A stretch of DNA of 64,000 nt from Paguma larvata (lineage: Eukaryota; Chordata; Mammalia; Carnivora; Viverridae). The notes under the pieces were generated by a model. It was not told where the DNA came from and searched no databases. It worked only from the letters and a program-made list of their open reading frames with translations. Shown piece after piece: positions 20,700 to 31,070 of this stretch (position 1 is the stretch's first letter; every line of letters begins with the position of its first letter). The stretch lies in NCBI GenBank assembly GCA_030068075.1, contig CM057826.1:60609312-60673311 (forward strand). Reading direction: 5' to 3'. Made by a program: the position numbers and the translations under genes.

Positions 20700-20812
20700 G
20701 ACGGCAGCTCTGATTCCCGTTTTGCGGAGGAGGAAACAGACTCACAGAGGCGAAGTGACTTGGCCAGAATCCTACGGCGGGGACGCCACCCAGCAGGACC
20801 AGCATTGAAACG
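20700..20812 (+). mobile_element. MIR-family SINE fragment
   Basis: cccgttttgcggaggaggaaacagactcacagaggcgaagtgacttggcc is the MIR core. The 3' side (gcattgaaacgtgc) is decayed. Confidence 0.75.
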
Positions 20813-21734
20813 TGCTCATTACTGGGAGGACCGGAGCCTTTCCCCGCTACCAGGCCCCGAGGACAGGGTAGCCCCTGCTTCCTCTCTCCACACTGTCTTC
20901 TTCCGTCTGCCAGTGATGGGGGGCAGGGCCGGGGTCATGAGAACGAGTTCATGTCCGTGGCCTCCCAGGACCGTCTCCATGACCCTTGACCTTCCTTCCT
21001 GGGTCCAGCTCTTCACCTACTGCCCATCCCATGCCCAGCCTGAGAGTCTGACTCCCAGACTCTTAGCCCTGCTGGGGGAAGTCACCTATCTTCGCTGCCT
21101 GATTGCACCTGACTTCCCGATAATCGGCAAAACCTCACTGCGTTTCCCATACGTGACTCTGACCTTCAGGTCTCTCTGGTTCCTCTTTCCGTTCCATCAG
21201 CTGTCAGGTTGTACGGATATTTTTTTCTTTACAATCTTTTCCCCGTACGCCTCTTCACCCTGCCTGGTCCAGACATCCCGATGTCTCGCCAGCGCCCTGT
21301 ACAAGCACCCCCACCCTCTCTCATCCCGCCCAGCGGCTTCAGAAGGATCTAACCAAATTGTTAAACCTTTCAAAGTTCCCTGAAGTTCAAGGCGACAATC
21401 TAATGCTTGAAGGTAACATTCCAGGCCTCTGCCCTGAGGTCACTGCCCGTCTCTCCGATCTCTTCTCCCGCCTGGGCCCTAGGGGAGCTCTAGCCTCTGG
21501 TCCATTTGGACGCCATGCTGTTTGCTAAAACACTCTCGGTGGGCCTGCTTCTGAGCTCGGCTTCTGTTGCTCCCTCTGCTTAGATCTCCCTTCCTACACA
21601 AGCTTGGCCCGACAGGACCACGTTCCTGCCTTATGACCAGCTTTTGAAGTCCCATCTTTTAAAGGATCTTCCTCCCTAATCCATGGAAGCCTGCACTGGA
21701 AAGAGGAAGGTGAAGGAGTTGATTGCGGCCTGGC
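20813..21734. other. Unassigned CT-rich interval, possible L2 relic
   Basis: The sense-strand composition and pieces such as ctgaagttcaaggcg and cctccctaatcc recall L2, but no run is long enough to assign. The 239-codon + frame (20664-21383) starts inside the MIR at 20700 and is not a gene. Confidence 0.35.
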
Positions 21735-21832
21735 TCTGGAAATTACTGTCCTGAGCCGCAGTTCCTCCGTCGGTAATGTCGGGGTGATAGCTTCCAGCTC
21801 CTAGGGTTTGGGAAGGATTAGATGGTAGTGTT
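21735..21832 (-). mobile_element. MIR fragment (antisense)
   Basis: gagccgcagttcctccgtcggtaatgtcggggtgatagcttccagctcctagggtttgggaaggattagatgg matches the reverse complement of the MIR core and 5' half. Confidence 0.65.
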
Positions 21833-21889
21833 CTTCTCCCTAGTCTTAAACCTCTGAACACACCACAGGCTGCTCCCTAGCTCAGTCAG

Positions 21890-22730
21890 GGTGAGGAGAA
21901 GGAGGTTAATCAGAAGTTTCTTGGTGGTAAGTGGTAACAACTCGATGCCAGCTGATGTAGCGAAGAAAAAATGTATTGACTTAGGCGGTGAAAAGCACAG
22001 GGGTCGGGCTGGCTTCAGGCCCGGCGGGATCCAGGGACTCAAATGCCGTCACCGAGTTGTTTTCTTTCTCCTGGTTGTCCTTTCCCTCCTTGTCTCCCTG
22101 TTTTTCTTCCATTTTAGCTTTTTGGGCTTCCTGGTTATATCCTTTCCATATGGGGACCCTGCACAGCTCCTGCTCACCTCCTGCTGGCGTAGCAACCCTA
22201 AGAGAGCCCGTTTTTCAAAACTTTGAGCCCCAAGCCCCAGGACTGACTTTCGCTGCACTGGCTGGATCCCACGCCCGTCTTTGATCCAATCGTTGTCAAA
22301 GTCCACTCTTCAAGCAGAGAGGTGTGGTCAGTCTCACAAGAACCACGTGGACTGAGGAGGGGGCAGGGCTGGTTTCCTTTTTTTTTTTTTTTTTTTAATT
22401 TTTTTAAATGTTTATTTATGTTTGAGACAGAACTTGAGTGGGGAAGGGGCAGAGAGAGAGGGAGACACAGAATCCGAAACTGGCTCCAGGCTCTGAGCTG
22501 TCAGCACAGAGCCCGATGTGGGGCTTGAACTCACAGACCGTGAGATCATGACCTGAGCCAAAATGGGACGCTCAACTGACTGAGCCCACCCAGGCGCCCC
22601 AGGGCTGGTTTCCGAAGCTCAGTCAGGGCCCTGGAACTGGAGGAGAGAGAGCGGATGCTGAGAAGACAGAGATAGACGGTCACGCGGCAGATAGAAGCAG
22701 CATCAATGAAGTCAGTTACACGTGTAGACA
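21890..22730 (+). mobile_element. Old mammalian repeat of unresolved family, split by a SINE
   Basis: Segments ggcttcaggcccggcgggatccagggactcaaatg, gctggatcccacgcccg, tgatccaatcgttg and ccacgtggactgaggaggggg belong to an abundant old mammalian repeat of the 'cttcaggcatggctggatccagg' type. It continues after the SINE at 22378-22600 to about 22730. A fragment of the same family may be at 25765-25880. I cannot name the family without a library search. Confidence 0.5.
22378..22600 (-). mobile_element. Full-length CAN-SINE with perfect duplication
   Basis: Antisense copy starting with a long T tail (about 20 T) and ending gactgagcccacccaggcgcccc. The flanks share AGGGCTGGTTTCC exactly (22365-22377 and 22601-22613). 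Clean edges and a long tail mark a fairly young insertion. Confidence 0.97.
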
Positions 22731-23124
22731 ATGGTTCAAGGACATCCCGGTGTGTGCTTTCTCCCTGAGTCTGAGGGAAGAGCCCACCTTCCACACTTGT
22801 GCCCTGCATGATCCCCTGACCCGTGCCTGTGGGCCCAAAGGTCACTTCTCCTCCCCAGTCTCTTGTGGCAGCCTCGCTGCCTCCCACTGCCCCTCCCGCC
22901 CTCCCTCCCTACTGTCCCTGCTTTCAAGGTGTCTGTCCCTGAGGCACACAGTCCTGCGTTCCAGTTCTTTGGGGCACTCAAAGCGTGTGACCTTGAACGA
23001 CCTACTGGGCCTTTCTGAAGCACTACCTTCCTTGTGTACATGTTGCGAGCTCCAGTAAGAGAATGGCCAGGTATCCAACGCTGCGGAAGGAAACCACAGC
23101 CACCGTGGTCAACATTCACTCCGT
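22731..23124. other. Unassigned CT-rich interval
   Basis: No element or exon recognised. Confidence 0.3.
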
Positions 23125-23362
23125 GCTCCCTTGGGGCGAGGCACCTGTCCTGTCATCTCCACGCATGATCCCGCTAAGTCCTCCCACCAGTTCTGGGAGG
23201 AAAAGACTCTTCTTACAACCACCCCTGTTTTGTGGATGGGAAAGCTGAGCCCAGAGAGGCTAAGCGTGTTGACCCATGCCACGCAGCTAGTAGACGCTAA
23301 GGCTAGAATTTGAGCCCCACCAGTCTGTCTCTACAGTCTACATTCTTTACCACTGTGGCCAT
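23125..23362 (+). mobile_element. MIR-family SINE, near full length
   Basis: gaggcacctgtcctgtcatctcc, ccctgttttgtggatgggaaagctgagcccagagaggctaagcg, cacgcagctagtagacgctaaggctagaatttgagcccc, then ctacattctttaccactgtg at the 3' end. Confidence 0.92.
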
Positions 23363-23367
23363 GTATC

Positions 23368-23434
23368 CACAGACGGCGAGATCATGACCTGAGCCGAAGT
23401 CGGACGCTCAACCGACTGAGCCACCAACGCATCC
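23368..23434 (-). mobile_element. Carnivore SINE fragment (head region only)
   Basis: cacagacggcgagatcatgacctgagccgaagtcggacgctcaaccgactgagccacc, then the damaged end aacgcatcc. It sits directly between a MIR and an L2 relic. Body and tail are absent, and there is no duplication. Confidence 0.9.
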
Positions 23435-23436
23435 AA

Positions 23437-23560
23437 TCAACATGCATTAAGCTACTACGGTATCAGGTGCTGTTTTAAGTGCTAGGCGATATGGCAGGGA
23501 ATAAAACCAACACAAATCTTTGCCCGCACAGAATCTGTGTCCTGGGGGTTGGGGGGGGGG
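23437..23560 (-). mobile_element. LINE2 (L2) fragment (antisense)
   Basis: gcattaagctactacggtatcaggtgctgttttaagtgctagg and aatctttgcccgcacagaatctg follow the reverse complement of the L2 3' end. A G11-type run (about 23548-23560) closes it. Confidence 0.7.
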
Positions 23561-23704
23561 CTAGCATGAATGGGTGAGTTTGAGAATGTTTATGCTCGTC
23601 TTGTGAGAGCATCTGTGGAGGCGTCGTGTGGCAAAGACGTGAGAAAGGAGCTGGGAGCAGCCCCCAGCCAACGGGCGGCAAAGAAATGGGAACCTCGGTC
23701 CCAC

Positions 23705-23862
23705 CGCCACAAGGAAATGAATTCTCTCAACAGCCACGGGCCTCTGATCAGACCCCGGCTGACGCTCTGAGACCCTGAGCAGGATCTCCAGCTGGGCTGG
23801 GCGCAACCTCTGCCCCATAGACTTGAGGGTAATTCGGGGTGTAGCAGCGGGCAGCTAACGCA
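23705..23862 (+). mobile_element. Old LTR-like fragment
   Basis: aaggaaatgaattctctcaacagcc, ctctgagaccctgagcaggatc and gggtaattcggggtgtagcagcgggc match the 3' part of the same LTR-like group as 44546-45024. Only the last third is present. Confidence 0.5.
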
Positions 23863-23972
23863 GTCACGGTAGCTACCTCTTGGGGTTGTTGGGGGGAGCA
23901 CCCTGCACATGGAGTGCTCCGTAAAGGGGCTAGAACACCGTCATTGACGAATAAAGGGCAGTTGTCGTCATG
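23863..23972 (-). mobile_element. MIR fragment (antisense)
   Basis: ggtagctacctcttggggttgttgg, cacatggagtgctccg and gctagaacaccgtcattgacg follow the MIR 5' half in reverse complement. Confidence 0.55.
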
Positions 23973-24090
23973 ACACATGCATGCCATGTGTGTGTCTCTA
24001 TGTTGCCGTTAAGTGCCAGGAAGAAAAATAAAGCAGGAAAGGCAGTGATAAGGAGTTCTCGGGAGCGTGTGCCTGCTTGTGCGTGCATGG

Positions 24091-24112
24091 GTGTGTGTGT
24101 GTGTGTGTGTGA
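24091..24112 (+). repeat. (GT)n microsatellite
   Basis: About eleven uninterrupted GT units, the purest short dinucleotide array in the window. Confidence 0.95.
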
Positions 24113-24206
24113 GTGAAGGGGGCGTTCATTTTTTTGGTGGGTGGGGGTATTCATTTTTGAAAAGGGTGGTCATTTTACTGAGAAGGGAAGATTTGCGTCG
24201 TGATCT

Positions 24207-24434
24207 GAAGGAGAGGGAGAGAAGAGGGAGGGGAGCAGGAAGAATGAAGAGGAGGAGGAGGGGGTGGAGGAGGAGGAGGAGTGGGGAGGAGGGAGAATGG
24301 GGAAAGGGGGGAGGAGTGGAGGGAGGGAGATGGGGAGGAGGAAGAAGAGGAGAAGGAGGAGGAGTGGGGAGGAGGGGGAACGGCGAAGGGAAGGGAGAGG
24401 AGGAGGGGGAGGGGGAGAGGGAGGGAGGGAAAGG
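24207..24434 (+). repeat. 230-bp homopurine tract (GGA/GAA/GGGA)n
   Basis: Nearly pure A/G over about 230 bases with only isolated C or T. Units such as GGAGGA, GAAGAA and GGGAGG are mixed. Long polypurine-polypyrimidine DNA can form intramolecular triplexes (H-DNA), and the G runs allow quadruplexes. The opposite strand gives Ser/Pro-rich chance frames. Unlike the tract at 36291, no SINE precedes it. Confidence 0.95.
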
Positions 24435-25519
24435 TCTGGGGCAGAAGGGACAGTAGGCTGAGAAACAGTAGCGTAACCAGGTTTGTCAGATTGGATTGGG
24501 AGCTTCCCCGGGGCCTCCAGCACCATCCCCAAGCCCCCAGGGTACTTCCAGCCCTGGCATCCTGGGTAAGTTCCTTCCCAGCCTCAGTGGCCCCTTGGGC
24601 CCCCAGCCAGCGTATGGGCCCCGGCAGGTTGGGAGCAGGTGTGACACAGCGAGCGGTGGGAGCAAGGCTGGGTGACGGCAGGTAGGTGGGGGGCAGGGTG
24701 GCAATGTATCGTTGCCCCGCTTCCGGCTTTGCCATCACGACTCCTCCCCGGTAACTCCCAGGCATCCGTTTGCAGACTTTAAGCTCAAAGAGGCTGGGGT
24801 TATCCTGACACCCTCAGAGGATTTCCAGGGGACTCTTCCTACTGATAGTCTCCTCCACCCACAGAAGCCAAGGCTAGACCAGTTCTTTGGCCTCAAGGGC
24901 AGATCAAGAGGCCGAACCCTCATTCTCTCTGCCCATCACCCACCATTAAGATGCTCACAAAGACATAGTTTGCCTGCAGGGGAATCTGGCCTGGGTCCTC
25001 CTCCCCGTTCCTGCCCGCTCCGTACTTTGTCCTCTGTCCAGAGTCTTCCTTGGGAAAGAAGGGGCAACTGGGGAGGGGCACTCTCTCTTTAGAGCACTCA
25101 GGGGGCACGCTGCAAGGAAGCCCCATTGGTGCCACCAGAGACACCACCGTGGCCCCTGAAACCCCCATGCCCCACGACACGCACCACCCCATTACAGGCT
25201 GAGTTTTGCTTCTGAGGCGAACGCGAGGAAAAGTGGAATTTCTGAGCCCGAAAGGAATCTGAGACTCTAATAGAATCACAGTTTTCGTTGGCCTTGGCTC
25301 GGTCTCTTCTGGAATGATGCCCAGCATGGCTTAATTATGCCGTTCAGCTGTTGAAGTGCGGTGGGGCTCATCCACCCCCGGAGGAGATGACAGGATTCCA
25401 GGAAGGAGGCGGCCCGGGTCACCTGTTCCGGGAGGGTTTCTCTGAACGGTTTGCTCATTCAGAAACTCGCTCCCCCCGCCCCCCCCCCCACTGCTTTGGA
25501 ACATTCTTCCATGAGAACT
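24435..25519. other. Unassigned interval
   Basis: No recognised repeat or gene. Frames of 126-135 codons on both strands overlap and conflict, which argues against coding. Confidence 0.35.
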
Positions 25520-25740
25520 TACTGCCCCCAGAATAAAGTTCAAACTCTGGTGTGGCATTCAAAGCTCTTCGTGAGGGGGCTCCCGATCCCTTCTCTGCCC
25601 TTCCCCCCGTGCTACCCTCTCATCCTGTGGTCCAGCAACACTGCCTAATCCCCTTGCCATGTTGTTGCGTCCCTCTTCATGACACTTTCCCTGGCCTCCA
25701 AATGGCAAGCCTTCATGCCGTGTGTTCCTACGGCATGGGC
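25520..25740 (+). mobile_element. LINE2 (L2) relic
   Basis: ccagaataaagttcaaactctggtgtggcattcaaagctcttcgtgagggggctcccgatcc and gctaccctctcatcctgtggtcc correspond to the L2 segment that follows its 'cttagaataaaatccaaactcc' motif. Coding frame lost. Confidence 0.75.
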
Positions 25741-25764
25741 TAGTAATGACTCGCACGTGTCGTA

Positions 25765-25880
25765 TTCATCAGGATTCTTTCAGCTGCCAGTATCAGAAGG
25801 CCAGGTCTGGCTGCCCTTCACAAGAGAGCTGTACCTTCAGGCATGGCTTGATCCAGGTACTAACGGGAAATAAATGAAAA
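25765..25880 (+). mobile_element. Fragment of the unresolved old repeat seen at 21890
   Basis: aggattctttcagctgccagtatcag and cttcaggcatggcttgatccagg resemble the 5' part of that family. Confidence 0.4.
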
Positions 25881-26404
25881 ATTGCTTCACCACGTTGGGC
25901 CCGTCCTCCCGTAACCATCGGTGACGTTACGCTTATATTTCATCAGATGAGCAATACTTTGGGAAAAGAACGCTCTTTTTCCCAAAACGTCCAGAAAATT
26001 CCCAGGGCCGGTGCTTGCTGGCCTGGCTGGGGTCAGGTGCAGCAGCTGACTCAGTCACCGTGCCTTCAGCTGGCCAGGCAAAGGACGGGTAAGCCCTGGG
26101 GAGATTCCCCAAAGGGAAGTCGAGAGTAGAGAGCCGAGGAAGGAGGGTTGCATGCGAGACAGAGCACATCACCGGTGAGGACCACAACGAGGAGGTATCC
26201 ATCCGAGTTCGCTTCCCCCACCCAGCCATGAATGCTCCAGGGCAGTGCCTGGGGGCACCCGGCACAGAATTTGGTTCACTGACTGTGGAAGGACCAAGGG
26301 AGCGGATGAATAAGAAACTTTTTGCGGGACAGAAGACAGATATCAGTGTCCTTAGAGAAGGGGGGCCCGGAGGAGGGTATTTTCAAGCATTGTTTTCCCC
26401 AGGA
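25881..26404. other. Unassigned interval
   Basis: No recognised element. Open frames on the two strands conflict. Confidence 0.3.
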
Positions 26405-26500
26405 GCCTGGGTCCACCGTGACTGAGCTGTGCGACTTCAGGCAAGTCACACAGTCTCTCGGTGCCTCGTCTGTTAAAATGATGAGCTCTCAGCTGACCCA
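26405..26500 (-). mobile_element. MIR fragment (antisense)
   Basis: actgagctgtgcgacttcaggcaagtcacacagtctctcggtgcctcgtctgttaaaatgatgag is the reverse complement of the conserved MIR core. Confidence 0.75.
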
Positions 26501-28375
26501 CGGCGACGCCACGGAAAGGAAAATGAGGCCAGGTGTACAGAACATCTTTATAAATTCTAGAGCGGTAGGCTTCATTTTTTCTCTCCAGGACGTTTGGGTG
26601 CTACAGGCAGCTGGGCCGCTTTCCTGACGGGAGAACCCAACGGCCTCGCTATGTAAAGGCTCACACGTGAACGCGTCTCCGTCTCAGTCTGTACAATAAG
26701 GCGACAGGCATTGTCAGAATCCTTCTCGTTACGCTCACTCATCAGTCCCTCTGGGATTTTATTCCTTCCAATAGTGACCTGATTCCTGGCTCCGGAAGGC
26801 GCGGAAGGCAGTGGGGAGACCCGGGGAGCCAACGCGGCCTGGTGCCCGTCCCCAGAAGAACGCGGCCCCCGGGGAGGCCGGCGAGTCAATACAGGAGGAA
26901 CGTACTTCCAGATGATGATAAATGCTCCGTGAGGAAAAGAAAGGAGAATCTGAGACTGGCCAGGTGTGTGAGGTGGTAGGGGCCTGGGGGAGGGGGGGAG
27001 GGGGGCCGCAGAGGACGCCCCTGAGGAGGGTTGAGAAGAAGGAGGCAGGCGTGGGGGGTTTGGGAGCAGGGCCCTCCCCCTGGGGATGCAGAAGTACGCG
27101 AGTCCTAAGGCCAGGTGTGTAGGGGTGTTGAGGAAACCGAGAGAGATGGGGTTGGAGGGGGGAGGCCTGGCGGGGGTGGCGAGGGAGGGAGGTGGCAGAA
27201 CCAGACGGCTCCAGTGGAGTGGCAAGGGCCAGGGCTGGGTCCCCCGCGGAAGAGATTTTGGCTTCCGTCGTAGACGGATGGCAGTTACCGGAGGCTTTTA
27301 ACCTGGAGAGCGACCAGGAGATGATGTGTTGGCGTTTAATGAATTCTTTTTTCACAGCCCTGTCAGTCGGCTTCCCCTGTCCTCCGCGAACCTCCCGAGG
27401 GCACCTCGAGATTATTGCCTCTGTTTTGCTGCTGGGACCCAGAGCGAAGAAGAGGTGCCACGGACCCGTGGGCGGCGGCGGAGGCCACACTTTCCCCGGC
27501 TCGCGGCCGTTTGCACGGGGCCGGGCCGCTCGCGAAATGCTTTCCCCTGTCGCCCCGTCTGATCTGCATGCAACCTGGAGGGCCAAGCGGGGGAGCGGAT
27601 TAGCTCCCCCAAGCCCCCAGGCACCCCACCCTGCGGGGCCCACCAAGCCTTCGTCCGCTGTGTCCCCGCTCCACAGTCCTGAAAGTCTCAGCTGTTAGAG
27701 GGACTCTGCTCTGCCTCGTTGACCTGACCTGATGCCGCCCGTATCAGACTGTGCAGGGGAGGAAACTGTTCCCCCTGACCCTCTTAGAGTCCCTGAAAAG
27801 GAAGCCGGCAAACACAGATTAACGGGAGAGGAGCAGACTAAACGTGTTGAATTGGCACCTGGGCACGGGAGCCTTCGTAAGGGGTTGGGCACTTGAACCC
27901 GTGCCCAGGGCCTTTTAGATGAAGACACAGCTGAAGAATCGACAAGACAAAGGGGCTTGGGCTAGAGGAGTGATGGCGAAAGGGCTGGGAAAGATGAGAG
28001 GTGAGATTTCTCAGCCCCTGAGGCCCCTGTCTCTGGAAGTAGACATGTCTTCCTTCCTCCTGGTACAGGGCAGCCGCCCCTCACGTGCGGGTTTTAGGAC
28101 CTGTTTCAGGGAAGAAGGGCAGGGGGTTGGGGGTGCCAGAGGGACCTTCCTGCTTCTGCCATTTTCTCAAACTCCTTCAGCTTGAGATATTCGATATTCC
28201 AAGACGTCATATTGTGCAGTAGCTTGTCCTGAACCCCATCGTTTACGGTGGAGTGTTTTCACTTCCATTTCCCTTGGGTTATCCCAGTGGACGCGGTATA
28301 ATTCCTGGGAGGACCCGGGGGAATGTGGCGACAGAAGCGGATTGGAGCGATGTGGCCACAAGCTGAGGAAAGAGA
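26501..28375. other. GC-rich 1.9-kb interval without recognised repeats
   Basis: Long overlapping frames (217 and 295 codons, antisense) reflect GC richness and show no domain. G-rich clusters occur at 26985-27010. The sub-block 27300-27420 (gatgatgtgttggcgtttaatgaattc…) looks single-copy. The end (28140-28235, ttctcaaactccttcagcttgagatattcg) resembles an old LTR piece, but weakly. Confidence 0.4.
27240..27580. promoter_or_regulatory. Locally CpG-rich block (possible weak CpG island)
   Basis: CpG is frequent by eye compared with the rest of the window, especially 27455-27545 (ggcggcggcgg, ggctcgcggccg, gggccgctcgcg). There is no TATA box or clear initiator. I did not compute observed/expected CpG; that count over 200-bp windows would decide. 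Confidence 0.3.
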
Positions 28376-28566
28376 GCGGCTTCTAGAAGCCTGAGGAGAT
28401 GAGAACGGATTCTCCCCTAGCGCCTCTAGGTGAGCCAGCCCCCCGGCGACACCTTGAGGTTAGCCCCGGAAAGCTGACCTTGGACGTCTGCCCTCAGAAC
28501 GTGAAGGGAATAAATCTGAGTTTGAAGCAGCCAGGTTTATAGTCATTTCTTCCAGCAGCCGTCAGG
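28376..28566 (+). mobile_element. Old LTR-like fragment (3' part)
   Basis: ttctagaagcctgaggagatgagaacggattctcccctagcgcctctagg, gcgacaccttgagg and gaacgtgaagggaataaatc, ending near ttccagcagccg. It is the same LTR-like family as 44546-45024; only the 3' half remains. Confidence 0.65.
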
Positions 28567-28880
28567 AAAGAGTGCACCCACCGCGCCCTTCGTTTTAGAA
28601 GTGGGCTTTCTATAACAAGGAAAATGGACGCTGTCTTAGTTGCTTCGCCCAAAGGTCAAGATCAAAGCTATAGGGTTCTTTTAAAACGTCTGTGTTTCTG
28701 TGAACCTTGTGCTTTGCTGTCTTGGAGTGTCGGAGCAGGAGCACCGGCCAGCTCCCGATGTCACCAGCCTCCCTGCACGGTGGCGGGCTAGCGATCCGAG
28801 GGACAATTGGATCACACGCCTGTGAAGTGGGGTACGCGAGCAAACGGCTCAGAGAGAATTCTTGAGACATCTTTGGTGCA
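28567..28880. other. Unassigned interval before a SINE
   Basis: Single-copy looking, no exon. A 108-codon antisense frame (28610-28936) extends into the SINE and is a chance frame. Confidence 0.3.
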
Positions 28881-28896
28881 GAAAGATGAGTTTCTT

Positions 28897-29111
28897 TTTT
28901 TTTTTTTAACGTTTTTATTTTATTTTTGAGAGACATAGAGACAGAGTGTGAGTAGGGGAAGGGCAGAGAGAGGGAGATACAGAACCTGAAGCAGGCTCCA
29001 GGCTCTGAGCCATCAGCACAGAGCCCGATGTGGGGCTTGAACTCACAGACCGTGAGATCATGACCTGAGCTGAAGTCGGCCGCTTAACCGACTGAGCCAC
29101 CCAGGTGCCCC
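28897..29111 (-). mobile_element. Full-length feline CAN-SINE with perfect 16-bp duplication
   Basis: T-rich tail at left, then tttttgagagacatagagac, the purine-rich reverse complement of the CT tract, and the head cttaaccgactgagccacccaggtgcccc. GAAAGATGAGTTTCTT flanks it exactly at 28881-28896 and 29112-29127. Confidence 0.98.
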
Positions 29112-29324
29112 GAAAGATGAGTTTCTTAAAGCACGGGGCCAGGACCCGTGGCAGAAAGAGCTGCACTGGGGTCGTGAGGAGTGACTGATTAGATACATTT
29201 AGATTGGTGGGGGTGCAGGGAGGGGAATAGAGATAAAGTTAGTTTTTAAGGAATTTCTGTATGCTGAAAGCAGGGTCTCACAGGACTCTGAAGATTTAGC
29301 TATTGTCAAGATAAGTTTGCTTTT

Positions 29325-29558
29325 TTATTTTTTATTTAGTTTTACTATTTATTTATATTTGAGAGAGAGAGAAAGCGAGAGAGTGTGAGCAGGGGAGAGG
29401 CAGAGAGAGAGGGAGACACAGAATCTGAAGCAGGCTCCAGGCTCTGAGCTGTCAGCACAGAGCCTGATGTGGGGCTCGAACTCACGAATCATGAGATCAC
29501 GACCTGAGCCGAAGTTGGACGCTCGACCGCTTAACTGACTGGGCTGCGCAGGTCCCCC
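29325..29558 (-). mobile_element. CAN-SINE with short duplication and a head insertion
   Basis: Antisense copy: tatttatttatatttgagagag to gtcccccc. The head reads gacgctcgaccgcttaactgactgggctgcgcagg, with a duplication-like insertion between gctcgaccg and cttaactgac. Flanks share AAGTTTGCTTTT / AAGGTTGCTTTT (29313-29324 and 29559-29570). Confidence 0.95.
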
Positions 29559-29570
29559 AAGGTTGCTTTT

Positions 29571-29985
29571 AGTTTTTAAGGAAGTGTAAACATTAAGGCA
29601 TTACGGCAGCCACAAACTTCTTGGGGAGGGTTCCAGGCTGCGGGTCTGTGACATCTCTCAATGAACTGCAGGCTGAGTGGGAATTCAATGTAAACTACAT
29701 TTTTCTTGCCTCTGTTTCCCTCATCACTTGGACTTGCCCGGTGATAGTCTTCTACTTCACCGAAACCAAAAACGTGGAATCAGGTGAACCATGAGCGCCC
29801 CAGGGGCCTAGGCAACAGGTCTGTATGTCCTTGACCTTTGTCAGAGCACTCAGCGGGCCTCCACGCCTAGACACCAGGCCCCAGAGAATGCTGTGATGAC
29901 GGCAAGATGAAGGTGAGGGTTAGTTCCTCTTAGTTGACCAAAGCCACCCTGGGCCACGGTTGTATCTTCCTGTATGTTCCTATCT
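29571..29985. other. Unassigned interval between two SINEs
   Basis: The text on both sides of the SINE at 29325-29558 reads as one continuous older sequence (29128-29310 plus 29571-29900), which may be an old LTR or LINE relic I cannot name. No gene seen. Confidence 0.3.
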
Positions 29986-30006
29986 ATGCTGTTCTGTTAT
30001 TTAAAG

Positions 30007-30209
30007 TTTTTTATTTATTTTGAGAGAGCGAGAGAGAGAGTACATGTGACTAGGGAGGGGCAAAGACAGGGAGACAGAGGATCCGAAGCTGGTTCCACGC
30101 TGACAGTAGCAAGCCCGATGCGGGGCTTGAACTCATGAACTACGAGATCATCACCTAAGTTGAAACCAATATTCTGACGTTTAACCAACTGAGCCCCGCA
30201 GGCGCCCCA
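30007..30209 (-). mobile_element. Diverged CAN-SINE with perfect 21-bp duplication
   Basis: ttttttatttattttgagagagcg, a purine-rich segment, gatccgaagctggttcc and the head tttaaccaactgagccccgcaggcgcccc. The head holds an unusual stretch (cctaagttgaaaccaatattctgacg). The duplication at 29986-30006 and 30210-30230 (starts ATGCTGTTCTG, ends TTATTTAAAG) is identical over 21 bases although the body is strongly mutated. Confidence 0.96.
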
Positions 30210-30230
30210 ATGCTGTTCTGTTATTTAAAG

Positions 30231-31070
30231 CAACACAATCGTTGTTTAAGTGGCAAAGATTTGTGACGGCCACTATTATTTCTGAGAGGTCCACAAGTCC
30301 AAAGGGGGAGGAAGCGGGTGCGAGGGCTGGACCAGCCCCCTCCGGTGGCTACCTGCTGCGAAGGCAGGAGTAGGTCTGCGGGTAGGGGGGTAAGACCAGG
30401 CTGGGGTTGTGCACGTTTCCAGACAGAATGAATCCAGAGTTTTATTGTGCAAGGACTTGAGGGAGACAACATGGAGGCCTTGCTGAGATGCCGCCATGGC
30501 TGGGACACACTCCAGCATCGCTGGTGGAGAAGGAGGACGCCGGGGCGGGGGGTGGTCCCAGCTCCTCCTGCCCCCCTCTCATTCTCCGTTGTGCTCGCAG
30601 AAGCTCCGCGAGTGGGCAGGCTCTGCAGGGCCCTGGCCACAGAAGGCCACCCAGTACTCACCCAGCAGTACTGATCCGCCTCGTCTCTTCCATCTGTGAG
30701 CAGCAGAGGCAAACAGTCCATTTCTCCAAGACGGATCGCTTTTGTCTAACATCTGGTACTCAGTGAGCAACACATCCGTGTCCTTAAAAGACTATGCACT
30801 CCGACAAAGATTATCAATCCCTCCTCCAAGCTGGCTCGTGGTAGGGACCAGGTGGCCCTCCAGGACCCCTCCTATTATTGTGCAGGAAGCTAACACCCAG
30901 AAAGGGAGTCGGTCAAGCCAGAGTCCATATCCCTAACTTTCAGTCCAGGACGCCCACTTCGTATCACCAATTCGGTAGTTTAATTATGAATTGGCCACTG
31001 AATCAGATGACCCTGAGTGGAGAGCCGAGCACGGCGCGTCACAGCTGTGGAATATTTATCAAACGGGTGA
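30231..31070. other. Unassigned interval
   Basis: A 166-codon antisense frame (30221-30721) overlaps the SINE duplication and has no domain. A weak MIR-like piece may lie at 30875-30950 (attattgtgcaggaagctaacacccagaaaggg). No gene. Confidence 0.35.

Noticed and set aside
24175..24765. Low-complexity Ser/Pro frame and Glu/Gly-rich sense frames
   Set aside because: Products of the purine tract at 24207-24434, not genes.
26759..27646. 295-codon antisense open frame
   Set aside because: GC-rich DNA with few stops; Pro/Ser/Arg-rich, no recognisable family, and a competing 217-codon frame covers the same DNA.
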